From: Acidobacteriota bacterium
Lineage (GTDB): Bacteria > Acidobacteriota > Terriglobia > Terriglobales > Acidobacteriaceae
DNA: 17,194 nucleotides
Assembly (NCBI GenBank): GCA_021778315.1
Contig: JAJYCQ010000037.1
Location: forward strand, 1-17,194
Direction of reading: 5' to 3'
Position numbers and translations under genes: made by a program. Shown piece by piece: positions 5,775-12,964 of the stretch (its first letter is position 1; each line of letters starts with the position of its first letter). Below the pieces are notes generated by a model. The model was not told where the DNA came from and did not search any database. It saw only the letters and a program-made list of their open reading frames with translations.

Positions 5775-7061
5775 ATGCAGGAACTGCTGACCATGCCGAC
5801 GACTTTAGCGACCAACGTGTCTGCACTGGTGGGGCGCGGCGTTGTGGATGCTGAGGGGAAGACGCTTGGGTCGGTGCAGGAGTTTGCGGTGGATGTGTCG
5901 AAGGACCAGACGCATGTGGCTGCGCTGATCCTGCGGCACCGCGAGGGGCGGAGGGTAAAGAAGACGCTGCTGCCGGTGGTGCAGGTGGAGTGGCCCGAGG
6001 CTACGGAGGCTCCTCTGCGGGCGAAGGCGGTGCCTGGGATTTATAAGGAACACCACGACTATCTGTTGCTGGATTATGACCTGCTGGATCAGCAGATTAT
6101 TGATGTGGATGGGCGCAAGGTGGTGAGGGTAAATGATGTGAACCTGGCGTGGGAGCCTGGGGCGGGCGTGGGCGAGACGGCGGGACTGCGGATTGTGGAG
6201 GTCGAGGTGGGGACGCGGGGAGCGTCGCGGCGGCTGCTGAAGGGGTTGCCGGAGGGCGCGATCCATGGGGTGTCGAGTCTGTTTCAATCGCGGGTGATTC
6301 CGTGGGCCTGCGTGGATTTGATTGAGCGGGATCCGGCGCGGAGGGTGCGGCTGAAGATTGGGCAGGAGCGGCTGGCGAAGCTGCATCCTTCGGACATTGC
6401 GGATATTTTGGAAGACCTGGCACCGGGTGAGCGCGAGGCGGTGTTTGCCAGTTTGCCGGAGGAGACGGCGGCGGAGACGCTGGAGGAAGTCGATCCGAAG
6501 ATGCAGAAGGCGCTGCTGCAGGGGCTGGATTCGGAGCGGGCGGCGGACATTCTGGAGGAGATGGATCCGGGAGCTGCGGCGGATGTGCTGGGAGAGCTTT
6601 CGGATGAGGAGTCCGAGGCGATTCTGGAGGAGATGGAGCCGGAGGAACGGCATGATGTGGAGGAGTTGCTGGAGTTCTCGGCGGACTCTGCCGCGGGGCG
6701 GATGACGACGGATTATGTGAGCGCACTGAAGGATGCGACGGTGGCGGATGCAGTGCAGGCGCTGCGGGATTTTGAAGGCGACCCGGATACGATTACGGAG
6801 ATCTACCTGCTGGGAGAAGAAGAAAAGCTGGTGGGTGTGGTGATGTTGCCGAGGCTGCTGCTGGCGACGTCGGATACGAAGCTGGAGACGCTGTCCGAGG
6901 GGCACAATGTGCGGTGCTCGCTGGATGCGGACGATAAGCATGTGGCGGAATTATTCGATAAGTACAACCTGCGCTCGCTGCCGGTGGTGGATCATCATGG
7001 GAGGATTGCTGGAGCGATCCATGCAGAGCAGGTGATTGCGCAGCTAAGAGACAGGGGATAG
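5775..7061 (+). CDS. Soluble PRC-barrel / MgtE-N / CBS-pair protein
   Basis: A 428-residue protein with no membrane segment. Residues ~14-75 and ~105-155 look like two PRC-barrel-type domains (RGVVDAEGKTLGSVQEF; IDVDGRKVVRVNDV). Residues ~201-302 are the MgtE intracellular N domain, a helical superhelix with repeated acidic turns (LHPSDIADILEDL, ADILEEMDPGAAADVL). After GRMTTDYV (308-315) comes a CBS pair to the end. In MgtE, the N and CBS domains bind Mg2+ and gate the channel; here the channel is absent, so this is probably a cation-sensing regulatory subunit. The NRAMP transporter two genes downstream is the obvious partner, an inference from context. The ATG at 5775 has AGGGG upstream; the ATG at 5793 with AGGAA is an alternative. 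The gene ends inside a heptad repeat. Confidence 0.85.
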   Translation: MQELLTMPTTLATNVSALVGRGVVDAEGKTLGSVQEFAVDVSKDQTHVAALILRHREGRRVKKTLLPVVQVEWPEATEAPLRAKAVPGIYKEHHDYLLLDYDLLDQQIIDVDGRKVVRVNDVNLAWEPGAGVGETAGLRIVEVEVGTRGASRRLLKGLPEGAIHGVSSLFQSRVIPWACVDLIERDPARRVRLKIGQERLAKLHPSDIADILEDLAPGEREAVFASLPEETAAETLEEVDPKMQKALLQGLDSERAADILEEMDPGAAADVLGELSDEESEAILEEMEPEERHDVEELLEFSADSAAGRMTTDYVSALKDATVADAVQALRDFEGDPDTITEIYLLGEEEKLVGVVMLPRLLLATSDTKLETLSEGHNVRCSLDADDKHVAELFDKYNLRSLPVVDHHGRIAGAIHAEQVIAQLRDRG

Positions 7062-7090
7062 TGGATAGGGTGTAGAGGATACTGGATCAG
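7056..7090 (+). repeat. Degenerate heptanucleotide array at a gene end
   Basis: Five consecutive heptads read GGATAGT, GGATAGG, GTGTAGA, GGATACT, GGATCAG. The first contains the TAG stop of the MgtE-N/CBS gene, and the array runs up to the ribosome site of the glycosyltransferase gene. The unit differs from the GCTTTTA heptads at 132-152 and 12776-12812, but period and position (at or after a stop codon) are the same. Confidence 0.5.
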
Positions 7091-7110
7091 GACAGAGGAG
7101 AGCGGCGGCG

Positions 7111-8154
7111 GTGAAGATTTTGTATGTGGGGCAACTGTCGCCTAATGATTCGGCGCAGTATCGGGCGTGGGCGCTGGAGCGGCTGGCGCATACGGTGGTG
7201 ACGCTGAATTGTCTGGAGTATCAGCCGGAAAGTGCGCTGATGCGGAAGGTGGTGCATCGGGCGCAGGTGGGGCCGTGGGTGATGCGGTTGAACCGAGATA
7301 TTCTGGCGGCGGCGGAGAGAGAGCGGCCGGAGGTTTTCTGGGCGGATAAGCTGCTGGGCCTATGGCCGTCGACCCTGGACCGGTTGCGGGCGATGGGGGT
7401 GAAGACGGTGAGCTACATGATCGACAACGCGTTTGGGCCGCGGCGCGATCCGGGCTGGCGGTTGTATATGAAAGATATTCCTCACTTTGATCTGCACGTG
7501 GTGCAGCGGGATAAGAATATTGCGGATTATCGGGAGCGCGGGGCGCGGGATGTGATCAAGATTCAGACCGCGTATGAGCCTACGATTCACTTCCCGGTAG
7601 AGGGAGCGTGGAGCGATAAGGATCGGGATCGGGGCGTTTCGTTTATTGGGACTTCATATGATGACCGGCCGGCGTTTCTGACGCGGCTTTGGCGGGAGTG
7701 TGGGTTCCCGGTGGTGATTAGCGGGGATCGGATGTGGAAGGAGCGGCTGGATGCGGAGGCGTCGAAGGCGCTGTATACGGGGACGGAGTTGTATGGGAAG
7801 GATTATCGCGAGGCGGTTTGGCGGTCGAAGATTAATCTGAGTTTTATTACGCATTCGAATCAGGATGAGTTTGTGCACAAGAGTTTTGAGATTGCGGCTT
7901 GCGGGGGATTTCTGCTGGCGGAGCGGTCGGCTGGGCATGAGGCGCGCTTTGTGGAGGGGGAAGAGGCGGTGTTTTTTACGGGATTTGAGGAGTGTACGGA
8001 GAAGATCCGGAGGTATCTGCCGGATGAGGCGGCAAGGGAGAGGATTGGGGCGGCGGGGAGGGCGCGGGCGGTGCGTGATGGGTATGGAAATGATGCGCAG
8101 ATGGCGAAAATTGTAGAGAGATTGCGTGAAGTGAAGGTGTCGCGGGCGTTGTAA
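7111..8154 (+). CDS. CgeB-like glycosyltransferase family protein
   Basis: A 347-residue cytosolic protein resembling the CgeB/YkvP glycosyltransferase-1-like group. The N-terminus MKILYVGQLSPND begins a Rossmann-type GT-B half. The C-terminal half holds the family signature around 255-285: FVHKSFEIAACGGFLL, then a conserved AGHEARFVEGEEAVFF, where the nucleotide-sugar site lies in GT-B enzymes. Donor and acceptor cannot be inferred. The start is a GTG at 7111 with GAGGAG ten bases upstream; it follows the MgtE-N/CBS stop by 49 bases and may share its transcript. Its position between a putative cation sensor and a cation transporter is odd, and no functional link is evident. Confidence 0.75.
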   Translation: MKILYVGQLSPNDSAQYRAWALERLAHTVVTLNCLEYQPESALMRKVVHRAQVGPWVMRLNRDILAAAERERPEVFWADKLLGLWPSTLDRLRAMGVKTVSYMIDNAFGPRRDPGWRLYMKDIPHFDLHVVQRDKNIADYRERGARDVIKIQTAYEPTIHFPVEGAWSDKDRDRGVSFIGTSYDDRPAFLTRLWRECGFPVVISGDRMWKERLDAEASKALYTGTELYGKDYREAVWRSKINLSFITHSNQDEFVHKSFEIAACGGFLLAERSAGHEARFVEGEEAVFFTGFEECTEKIRRYLPDEAARERIGAAGRARAVRDGYGNDAQMAKIVERLREVKVSRAL

Positions 8155-8203
8155 CGCGGAAAGTGCGGGGCCGGGTTAGTCTAGATTGAGCCGAGGAGCC
8201 AAC

Positions 8204-8287
8204 ATGCAGAGAACGAGGAGTTGCGGGATTCGTGTTGGCGCTCGAGTGCGTGGCTGGGTGACTTCGATTTTGGCGGTGCGGGTTTGA
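8204..8287 (+). other. Possible 27-codon leader ORF overlapping the NRAMP start
   Basis: An ATG at 8204 has an ideal GAGGAG five bases upstream and opens a 27-codon Arg-rich frame (MQRTRSCGIRVGARVRG...) ending in TGA at 8285-8287. That TGA overlaps the in-frame TTG at 8284 of the transporter (TTGA), an arrangement suited to termination-reinitiation. It could be a leader peptide, or a sign that the transporter start region carries a frameshift. Coding status is unproven. Confidence 0.25.
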
Positions 8288-9558
8288 GCTTCTGGAAGCG
8301 GTATCGGACGAGCATTTTTATATTTTTCGCGGTGCTTGGGCCTGGGTTCATTACCGCCAACGTCGATAACGATGCGGGCGGGATTCTGACGTACTCGCAG
8401 GCCGGGGCACAGTACGGGTACAAGTTGCTGTGGACGATGATCCCGATTACGATCGCGCTGATCGTGGTGCAGGAGATGTGCGCTCGGATGGGCGTGGTGA
8501 CGGGCAAGGGCCTGAGCGATTTGATTCGCGAAGAGTTTGGCCTTCGCATGACGTTCGTGATGATGGTGCTGCTGGTGGTGGTGAACTTCGGCAATGTGGT
8601 GGCGGAGTTTTCAGGCATTGCGGGATCGTTGCAGCTGTTTCATGTGAGCAAGTATGCGAGTGTGCCGTTGTGCGCGCTGGCGGTGTGGGCGCTGGTGGTG
8701 AAGGGCGACTACAAAAGTGTGGAGAAGATCTTTCTGATCGCCAGCGTGTTTTATGTCTGCTACATCGTGGCGGGTGTGATGGCGCAGCCGGACTGGCACA
8801 CGGCGCTGGTGGAGACGGTGAGGCTGCCGGGACGGACGATCTGGAGCGACCACAACTATGTGTACATGGTGGTGGGCGTAGTGGGAACGACGATCGCTCC
8901 GTGGATGCAGTTTTATCTGCAGTCGTCGGTGGTGGAGAAGGGGATTTCGGTCAAGCAGTATTCGGCCTCGCGGCTGGATGTAATTGTGGGTTCGTTCTTC
9001 ACGGACATTGTGGCGTGGTTCATCATTGTGGCGTGCGCTGCGACGCTGTACAAGGCGGGGATGCGCAATATCAATATTCCGTCGGATGCAGCGCAGGCGA
9101 TGCGGCCGCTGGCAGGGGATTTTGCTTACATTCTGTTTGCAGCGGGGTTGTTCAATGCGTCGTTCTTTGCGGCGTCGGTGTTGCCGATATCGACGGCGTA
9201 TAGCGTGTGCGAGGGGTTAGGATTCGAGAGCGGCGTGGATAAGAAGTTCAGCCAGGCTCCGTTCTTTTACTGGCTGTATACGCTGCTGATTGTTGCGGGA
9301 GCTTCAGTGGTGCTGATCCCGAATTTTCCGCTGGTGACGATGACGATTCTGTCGCAGGTGCTGAATGGGGTGCTGCTGCCGTTCGTGCTGTATTTCATGC
9401 TGAAGCTGGTGAATAACAAGTCGCTGATGGGCAAGCATACGAACTCGCATTGGTTCAACGTGGTGGCGTATGCGACGACGGTGATTGTGGTGGGGTTGAC
9501 GGTGGTGATGGTGTGGCAGCAGTTGCACCAGGTGGCAGGCGCGGTTGTGGGGAACTAG
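8221..9558 (+). CDS. NRAMP-family divalent cation transporter with altered metal site
   Basis: A 445-residue (from TTG 8221) polytopic inner-membrane protein with about 11 hydrophobic helices. TM1 reads LGPGFITANVDNDAGG followed by TYSQAGAQYGY, aligning with the NRAMP segment that normally contains DPGN. Asp51 is kept, but Asn is replaced by Gly54. TM6 reads GTTIAPWMQFYLQS, aligning with the usual MPH motif, so the metal-binding Met is Ala226. In this family the Met favours transition metals, and its absence is seen in NRAMP-related magnesium transporters, so the substrate may be Mg2+ or another hard cation (inference). The MgtE-N/CBS protein upstream supports this. Start is uncertain: GAGGAG abuts TTG 8221 with no spacer, and the homologous region begins near TTG 8284 (SFWKRYRTS). 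Its stop overlaps the opposing NUDIX stop. Confidence 0.9.
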   Translation: MRDSCWRSSAWLGDFDFGGAGLSFWKRYRTSIFIFFAVLGPGFITANVDNDAGGILTYSQAGAQYGYKLLWTMIPITIALIVVQEMCARMGVVTGKGLSDLIREEFGLRMTFVMMVLLVVVNFGNVVAEFSGIAGSLQLFHVSKYASVPLCALAVWALVVKGDYKSVEKIFLIASVFYVCYIVAGVMAQPDWHTALVETVRLPGRTIWSDHNYVYMVVGVVGTTIAPWMQFYLQSSVVEKGISVKQYSASRLDVIVGSFFTDIVAWFIIVACAATLYKAGMRNINIPSDAAQAMRPLAGDFAYILFAAGLFNASFFAASVLPISTAYSVCEGLGFESGVDKKFSQAPFFYWLYTLLIVAGASVVLIPNFPLVTMTILSQVLNGVLLPFVLYFMLKLVNNKSLMGKHTNSHWFNVVAYATTVIVVGLTVVMVWQQLHQVAGAVVGN

Positions 9559-10022
9559 AGGAGCTTGCCGTCGGCGAGGTCGCGGATGAGGGTGTGGTCG
9601 GCGGCCAGGAAGTCGTAGTCGGGGAGACGGACTATGGAGCTCCAGAGCATCTGCTCGAAGATGGCGATTTTGTTGGTGAGCTCGCCGCGGTAGTCGCGGA
9701 CGAGGAAGAACTCGATTTCGATGGCTCCGCCGTTGCGGTAGGTATGGCGGACTGAGGTGATGCGATCGCCGATGGTGGCGTCGATGCCGAGTTCTTCGGA
9801 GAGTTCGCGGGCGAGGGCTTCGACGGAGGATTCGCCGGGCTCAATTTTGCCACCGGGGAACTCCCACTTGAGGCCCATGGGTTGGTCGGCGTTGCGCTGG
9901 CAGATGAAGATCTCGCGCTCGGGGCCTTCGCCTCGCAGGATCAGGGCGGCAACGACGCGGCGCAAGGGCTTGGCGGCTGGGACCGGTCGATGTTCGTTCA
10001 ATTTGCGAATCGGCTCTTTCAC
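9555..10022 (-). CDS. NUDIX hydrolase, MutT-like
   Basis: A 155-residue NUDIX enzyme. The complete Nudix box spans residues 58-80: G58-x5-E64-x7-R72-E73-x2-E76-E77-x-G79, which binds the divalent metals that drive pyrophosphate hydrolysis. The upstream WEFPGGK is typical of MutT/8-oxo-dGTP diphosphatase-type members, so nucleotide-pool cleaning is a reasonable guess, but substrate is not determined. The start is GTG at 10022 (MKEPIRKLNE). A TACACT lies eleven bases upstream and no Shine-Dalgarno is seen. It is the last of three minus-strand genes (gaps 86 and 90 bases), which may be co-transcribed. It is tail-to-tail with the transporter, sharing a CTAG that is the stop codon on both strands. 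Confidence 0.9.
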   Translation of the reverse strand: MKEPIRKLNEHRPVPAAKPLRRVVAALILRGEGPEREIFICQRNADQPMGLKWEFPGGKIEPGESSVEALARELSEELGIDATIGDRITSVRHTYRNGGAIEIEFFLVRDYRGELTNKIAIFEQMLWSSIVRLPDYDFLAADHTLIRDLADGKLL

Positions 10023-10112
10023 GTCTGTCTATGAGTGTAGACGCATGGGGATGGGGATCCGATTACTGATGGGGTTACGTGTGGCGTGAGACGGTTGCGC
10101 GCGAGTGAGATT

Positions 10113-10847
10113 TCAGGGGGCAACGGAGGCTGGGAAGTAGACGGGCCAGCCTTCGGCGGCGCTGCGGGTGAGGAGATCGGAAGAGGGGTTGACGGGGAAG
10201 GCGCCGCGGTTGTTCAGCGTGATGGAGAGCATGGCGGCGTCATGGACGGAGTTACCGAAGACGGCGTGGGGTGTGGTGATGTTGACGCGACGGAGGGCTT
10301 CGACTTTGCCCTCGTCGGTGGGGACGTGGATGAGACGGTCGGTGATGAGGCCGTTGTGCGATTCGACGCGGGCGGCGAGGACGCGGTTGGCGGGAATATT
10401 GAAGCGGCGGACTCCTTCTTCGATGACCCAGTCGTTGGTGGAGCTGACGGCCCAGATGTCGCAGCCGTTGCGCTGGAGTTGGGTGATGAGAGTGGCGAGT
10501 TCGGGGAAGATGTTGGGTTCGATGTGGGTGCGGAAGAAGTCGGCGGCGGCGCGGCGGAGGGTGTCGACGGAGAGGCCGCGGTAGACCTGGACCATCTCGC
10601 CGCAGATGGCGAGTTCGGAGACGGTGCCGCGCTTGTAGCCTTCGTAGCGAGCGTTGAGCCAGGAGATTTGTTCGGGGGAGATGAGGCCGGTTTCGATGGT
10701 CCAGCGCATGAAGGAGGAGCCGGCGTCGCCGGACCAGAGGGTGCCATCGCAGTCGAATACGGCGACGCGGGGGGAGAGGGCGTGTACGCGGGCGTGGAAG
10801 GCGGGGGTGGAGAGGAGTTCGGGGGTGGGGGCGATGCGGTCGGTCAA
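10113..10847 (-). CDS. HAD-superfamily phosphatase, SerB-like (HAD-IB)
   Basis: A 244-residue HAD hydrolase, most like phosphoserine-phosphatase-type members. Motif I is FDCDGTLW, with nucleophile Asp32 and acid/base Asp34. Motif II is the Ser of VSSTNDW (134-140), and motif III is Lys181 in DEGKVEAL. Motif IV is FGNSVHDAAML, where the first acidic position is Asn199 and Asp203 remains to bind Mg2+. A helical cap lies between motifs I and II (about 45-110). There is no signal peptide. The physiological substrate is unknown; serine synthesis is possible but the family is broad. The start appears to be TTG at 10847, with GAGGTAG about eight bases upstream. It lies between a small membrane protein and the NUDIX gene in one orientation. 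Confidence 0.85.
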   Translation of the reverse strand: MTDRIAPTPELLSTPAFHARVHALSPRVAVFDCDGTLWSGDAGSSFMRWTIETGLISPEQISWLNARYEGYKRGTVSELAICGEMVQVYRGLSVDTLRRAAADFFRTHIEPNIFPELATLITQLQRNGCDIWAVSSTNDWVIEEGVRRFNIPANRVLAARVESHNGLITDRLIHVPTDEGKVEALRRVNITTPHAVFGNSVHDAAMLSITLNNRGAFPVNPSSDLLTRSAAEGWPVYFPASVAP

Positions 10848-10933
10848 GGGGGACTACCTCTCGGTGCGCTGGCTGCAAGTGTCATTCTATGCGAGCCGCG
10901 GTGGAGGGAGGCATATTGGGAGGAGAGAGAAGG

Positions 10934-11404
10934 CTAGGATTGGCCCCAGTGATTGGAGTTGATGGGAGCGGAAGGGGCGGGGAGTGAGAGCTGCGCGGCG
11001 GCAGGAGTGGCTGCCGAAGATTTGACCAGGTTCAGGGTGCTGGAGAGCGTCAGGGCGGCGAACCCGACAGGACGCAAGCTGTGCAGGTTCTCCCAAAGCA
11101 AGGGGACGATGAGGAAGACTAGCGCAGTGATCGACACGCAGCCGTGGAGCGCGGTCCAAAGGACGGACTTTGTGTTCAGGTGAAGCCTTTCAACCTCTTT
11201 GTCGTCGAATTGGTGGTGTTTGATGCCATAGATCAGGCAGAGGTGAGAGGCGAACATGATGACGACGCCCAAGGTGAAGACAGCGAACGCGATGGTTTTG
11301 CGGTGGGGATTGGCGGCCGGGATGAGCGCCGCGATGGCAATGCCGCCGCCCAATGACATGAGGAGTGAGAGATGCTTCGCGGAGATGGGCGCGGTGGAGC
11401 TCAT
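10934..11404 (-). CDS. Hypothetical membrane protein, four TM helices
   Basis: A 156-residue protein of unknown function. Hydrophobic segments at about 10-29, 36-60, 81-104 and 109-129 suggest four membrane helices, with a charged loop (HHQFDDKEVERLHLN) between the second and third and an Ala/Ser/Pro-rich C-terminal tail. The HxxxxYGIKHH-like stretch ending helix 2 and the His in helix 3 (ALHGC) are the only notable polar residues in or near the membrane. The ATG at 11404 has TATACT eight bases upstream and no Shine-Dalgarno. It is divergent from the LarA homologue and lies upstream of the HAD gene in the same direction. I do not recognise the family. Confidence 0.7.
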   Translation of the reverse strand: MSSTAPISAKHLSLLMSLGGGIAIAALIPAANPHRKTIAFAVFTLGVVIMFASHLCLIYGIKHHQFDDKEVERLHLNTKSVLWTALHGCVSITALVFLIVPLLWENLHSLRPVGFAALTLSSTLNLVKSSAATPAAAQLSLPAPSAPINSNHWGQS

Positions 11405-11458
11405 TGCGAGTAAGTATAGGAGTTTTGCGCGGCGGAGGAGAAGTAGAATAATGCGGCT

Positions 11459-12736
11459 ATGAGTTTATTTTTTGCGGCAGGGTCGGCGGAGACGGAGATG
11501 TCGGGGGCGGAGATTCGTGCGGGACTGCATGAGGCTCTTGCTAAGTTGGGCGAGCGGAAGAAAGTGCTCGCGGTTCCGCCGGATTTCACGCGGTTTCATT
11601 CGAAGGCCGGTGAGCTGACGGAGATGGCGTGGGAGTTTTATGGCGAGGCGCTGACCGATGTGCTGCCGGCGCTGGGGACGCATACGGCGATGCCCGATGC
11701 GCAGATTGCGACGATGTTCGGGAAGACTCCACGGGAGTTGTTTCGGGTGCACGACTGGCGCAATGACATTGTGACGCTGGGTGAGGTTCCGGGCGAGTTC
11801 ATGCAGGAGGTGAGCGAGGGGAAGCTGGATTACTCGTGGCCGGCGCAGGTGAATAAGCTGCTGCGCGATGGGGGGCATGATCTGATTTTGTCGATTGGCC
11901 AGGTGGTACCGCATGAGGTGGTGGGGATGGCCAATGGGTCGAAGAATATTTTTATTGGGACCGGCGGGGTGATGGGGATTCATCGTTCCCATTTTCTGGG
12001 CGCGGTGTATGGGATGGAGCGCATGATGGGGCGCGCCGATACTCCGGTGCGACGGGTGCTGAATTATGCGAGCGAACATTTTGGGAAGATGTTGCCGCAG
12101 ATTGTGTATGTGCAGACGGTGGTGAATAAGAATGCTGCGGGCGAGTTGGTGATGCGGGGGATGTTCATCGGCGATGACAATGAGTGCTTTGAACGGGCTG
12201 CTGCGCTGAGTTTGAAGTGCAATTTTCTGATGATGGATCGGGAGATGAAGAAGGCGGTGGTGTTTCTTGATCCTCATGAGTTTCACTCGACGTGGCTGGG
12301 GAATAAGAGCGTGTACCGGACTCGGATGGCGCTGGCGGATGATGCGGAGTTGATTGTGCTGGCGCCGGGGGTGAAGGAGTTTGGCGAAGACAAGATGATC
12401 GATGTGCTGATTCGGCGGTATGGGTATTGCGGAACTCCGGCGACGCTGGAGGCGGTGAAGCATGATCCGGAGCTGGCGGCGAATTTGAGTGCGGCGGCGC
12501 ACCTGATTCATGGGTCAAGCGAGGGGCGGTTTACGATTCGGTACTGCCCGGGGCATTTGACGCGTGAGGAGATTGAGGGCGTGCATTTTGCTTATGGGAA
12601 TCTTGCGGAGTATACGGCGAAGTATGATCCGGCGAAGTTGGTGGATGGGTGGAATGTGGTGGATGGGGAGGAGATATTTTATGTGTCAAACCCGGGGCTG
12701 GGGTTGTGGGCGTATGAAGGGCGGTTTGGGGCGTAG
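11459..12736 (+). CDS. LarA-type (DUF2088) lactate racemase-domain protein
   Basis: A 425-residue homologue of the nickel-pincer racemase/epimerase LarA. Matching motifs are D42-F-T-R45 (LarA D-x-T-R), GTHTAM with His75, PHEVVGMANGSKN with His152 and Lys162 (the Lys that carries the pincer cofactor through a thioamide in LarA), and HRSH with His175/His178. Length matches the ~425-residue family. Members act on diverse 2-hydroxy acids, so lactate is not assured. No larB, larC or larE is visible in the window, so cofactor synthesis must be encoded elsewhere if the enzyme is active. The ATG at 11459 has TAGAAT nine bases before it and no Shine-Dalgarno; a second ATG at codon 14 is possible. It is convergent with the DHA2 efflux gene across a repeat-rich gap. 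Confidence 0.85.
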   Translation: MSLFFAAGSAETEMSGAEIRAGLHEALAKLGERKKVLAVPPDFTRFHSKAGELTEMAWEFYGEALTDVLPALGTHTAMPDAQIATMFGKTPRELFRVHDWRNDIVTLGEVPGEFMQEVSEGKLDYSWPAQVNKLLRDGGHDLILSIGQVVPHEVVGMANGSKNIFIGTGGVMGIHRSHFLGAVYGMERMMGRADTPVRRVLNYASEHFGKMLPQIVYVQTVVNKNAAGELVMRGMFIGDDNECFERAAALSLKCNFLMMDREMKKAVVFLDPHEFHSTWLGNKSVYRTRMALADDAELIVLAPGVKEFGEDKMIDVLIRRYGYCGTPATLEAVKHDPELAANLSAAAHLIHGSSEGRFTIRYCPGHLTREEIEGVHFAYGNLAEYTAKYDPAKLVDGWNVVDGEEIFYVSNPGLGLWAYEGRFGA

Positions 12737-12775
12737 CGGTGAGTTGGAAGCAGATTCGCGCGCGAGAGGAAAGGC

Positions 12776-12812
12776 GCTTCTAGCTTCTAGCTTTTAGCTT
12801 TTAGCTTTTAGC
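12776..12812 (+). repeat. Heptanucleotide tandem repeat, five units
   Basis: Five perfect-phase heptads, GCTTCTA twice then GCTTTTA three times, plus a final GC, begin 39 bases after the racemase-like gene stop. The same unit, partly inverted, lies at 132-152. The run is followed directly by a hexanucleotide array whose AAAAGC unit can pair with the GCTTTT of the heptads, so the region can fold back on itself. Confidence 0.85.
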
Positions 12813-12878
12813 AAAAGCAAAAGCAAAAGCAAAAGCAAAAGCAAAGGCAAAGGCAAGAGCAACTGCAACTACAGAAGC
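12813..12878 (+). repeat. Hexanucleotide array decaying rightward
   Basis: Eleven in-phase hexamers: AAAAGC five times, AAAGGC twice, then AAGAGC, AACTGC, AACTAC and AGAAGC. The first units are identical and later ones increasingly diverged, suggesting growth at the left end by slippage and decay to the right. No coding gene spans it; the frames across it are low-complexity. Confidence 0.85.
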
Positions 12879-12880
12879 AG

Positions 12881-12895
12881 ATTCCCTGCGGGAAT
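12881..12895. repeat. Small REP-like hairpin
   Basis: ATTCCC-tgc-GGGAAT forms a perfect 6-bp stem with a 3-base loop and is followed by GACAG. It resembles a dispersed hairpin I recall in related genomes. No T-run follows on either strand, so it is not an obvious terminator. The remaining bases to 12964 show nothing else I can name. Confidence 0.45.
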
Positions 12896-12964
12896 GACAG
12901 AAAGAAAGGTAACGGCAACGGATAGAACCAGGGCGGGGCTTTGGCTTTGTTTGCTGCGGAGGAA

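Noticed and set aside
5805..6941. A 378-codon minus-strand frame opposite the MgtE-N/CBS gene
   Set aside because: Low-complexity Arg/His/Leu/Gln composition and full overlap with a gene that has clear domains; an antisense shadow.
10027..10042. GTCTA...TAGAC hairpin just upstream of the NUDIX start
   Set aside because: Only 5-bp arms with a 6-base loop and no further support; it could occur by chance.
10086..10937. A 283-codon plus-strand frame, Gly/Asp/Val-rich, across the HAD phosphatase
   Set aside because: The minus strand has all four HAD motifs; the plus frame is compositionally biased and has no domain.
11465..12511. A 348-codon minus-strand frame opposite the LarA homologue
   Set aside because: The sense strand carries all LarA motifs; the antisense product is His/Arg-rich without recognisable structure.
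12776..12878. Considered as a CRISPR-like array
   Set aside because: The units are 6-7 bases with no unique spacers, and no cas gene is nearby; simple sequence repeats explain it.
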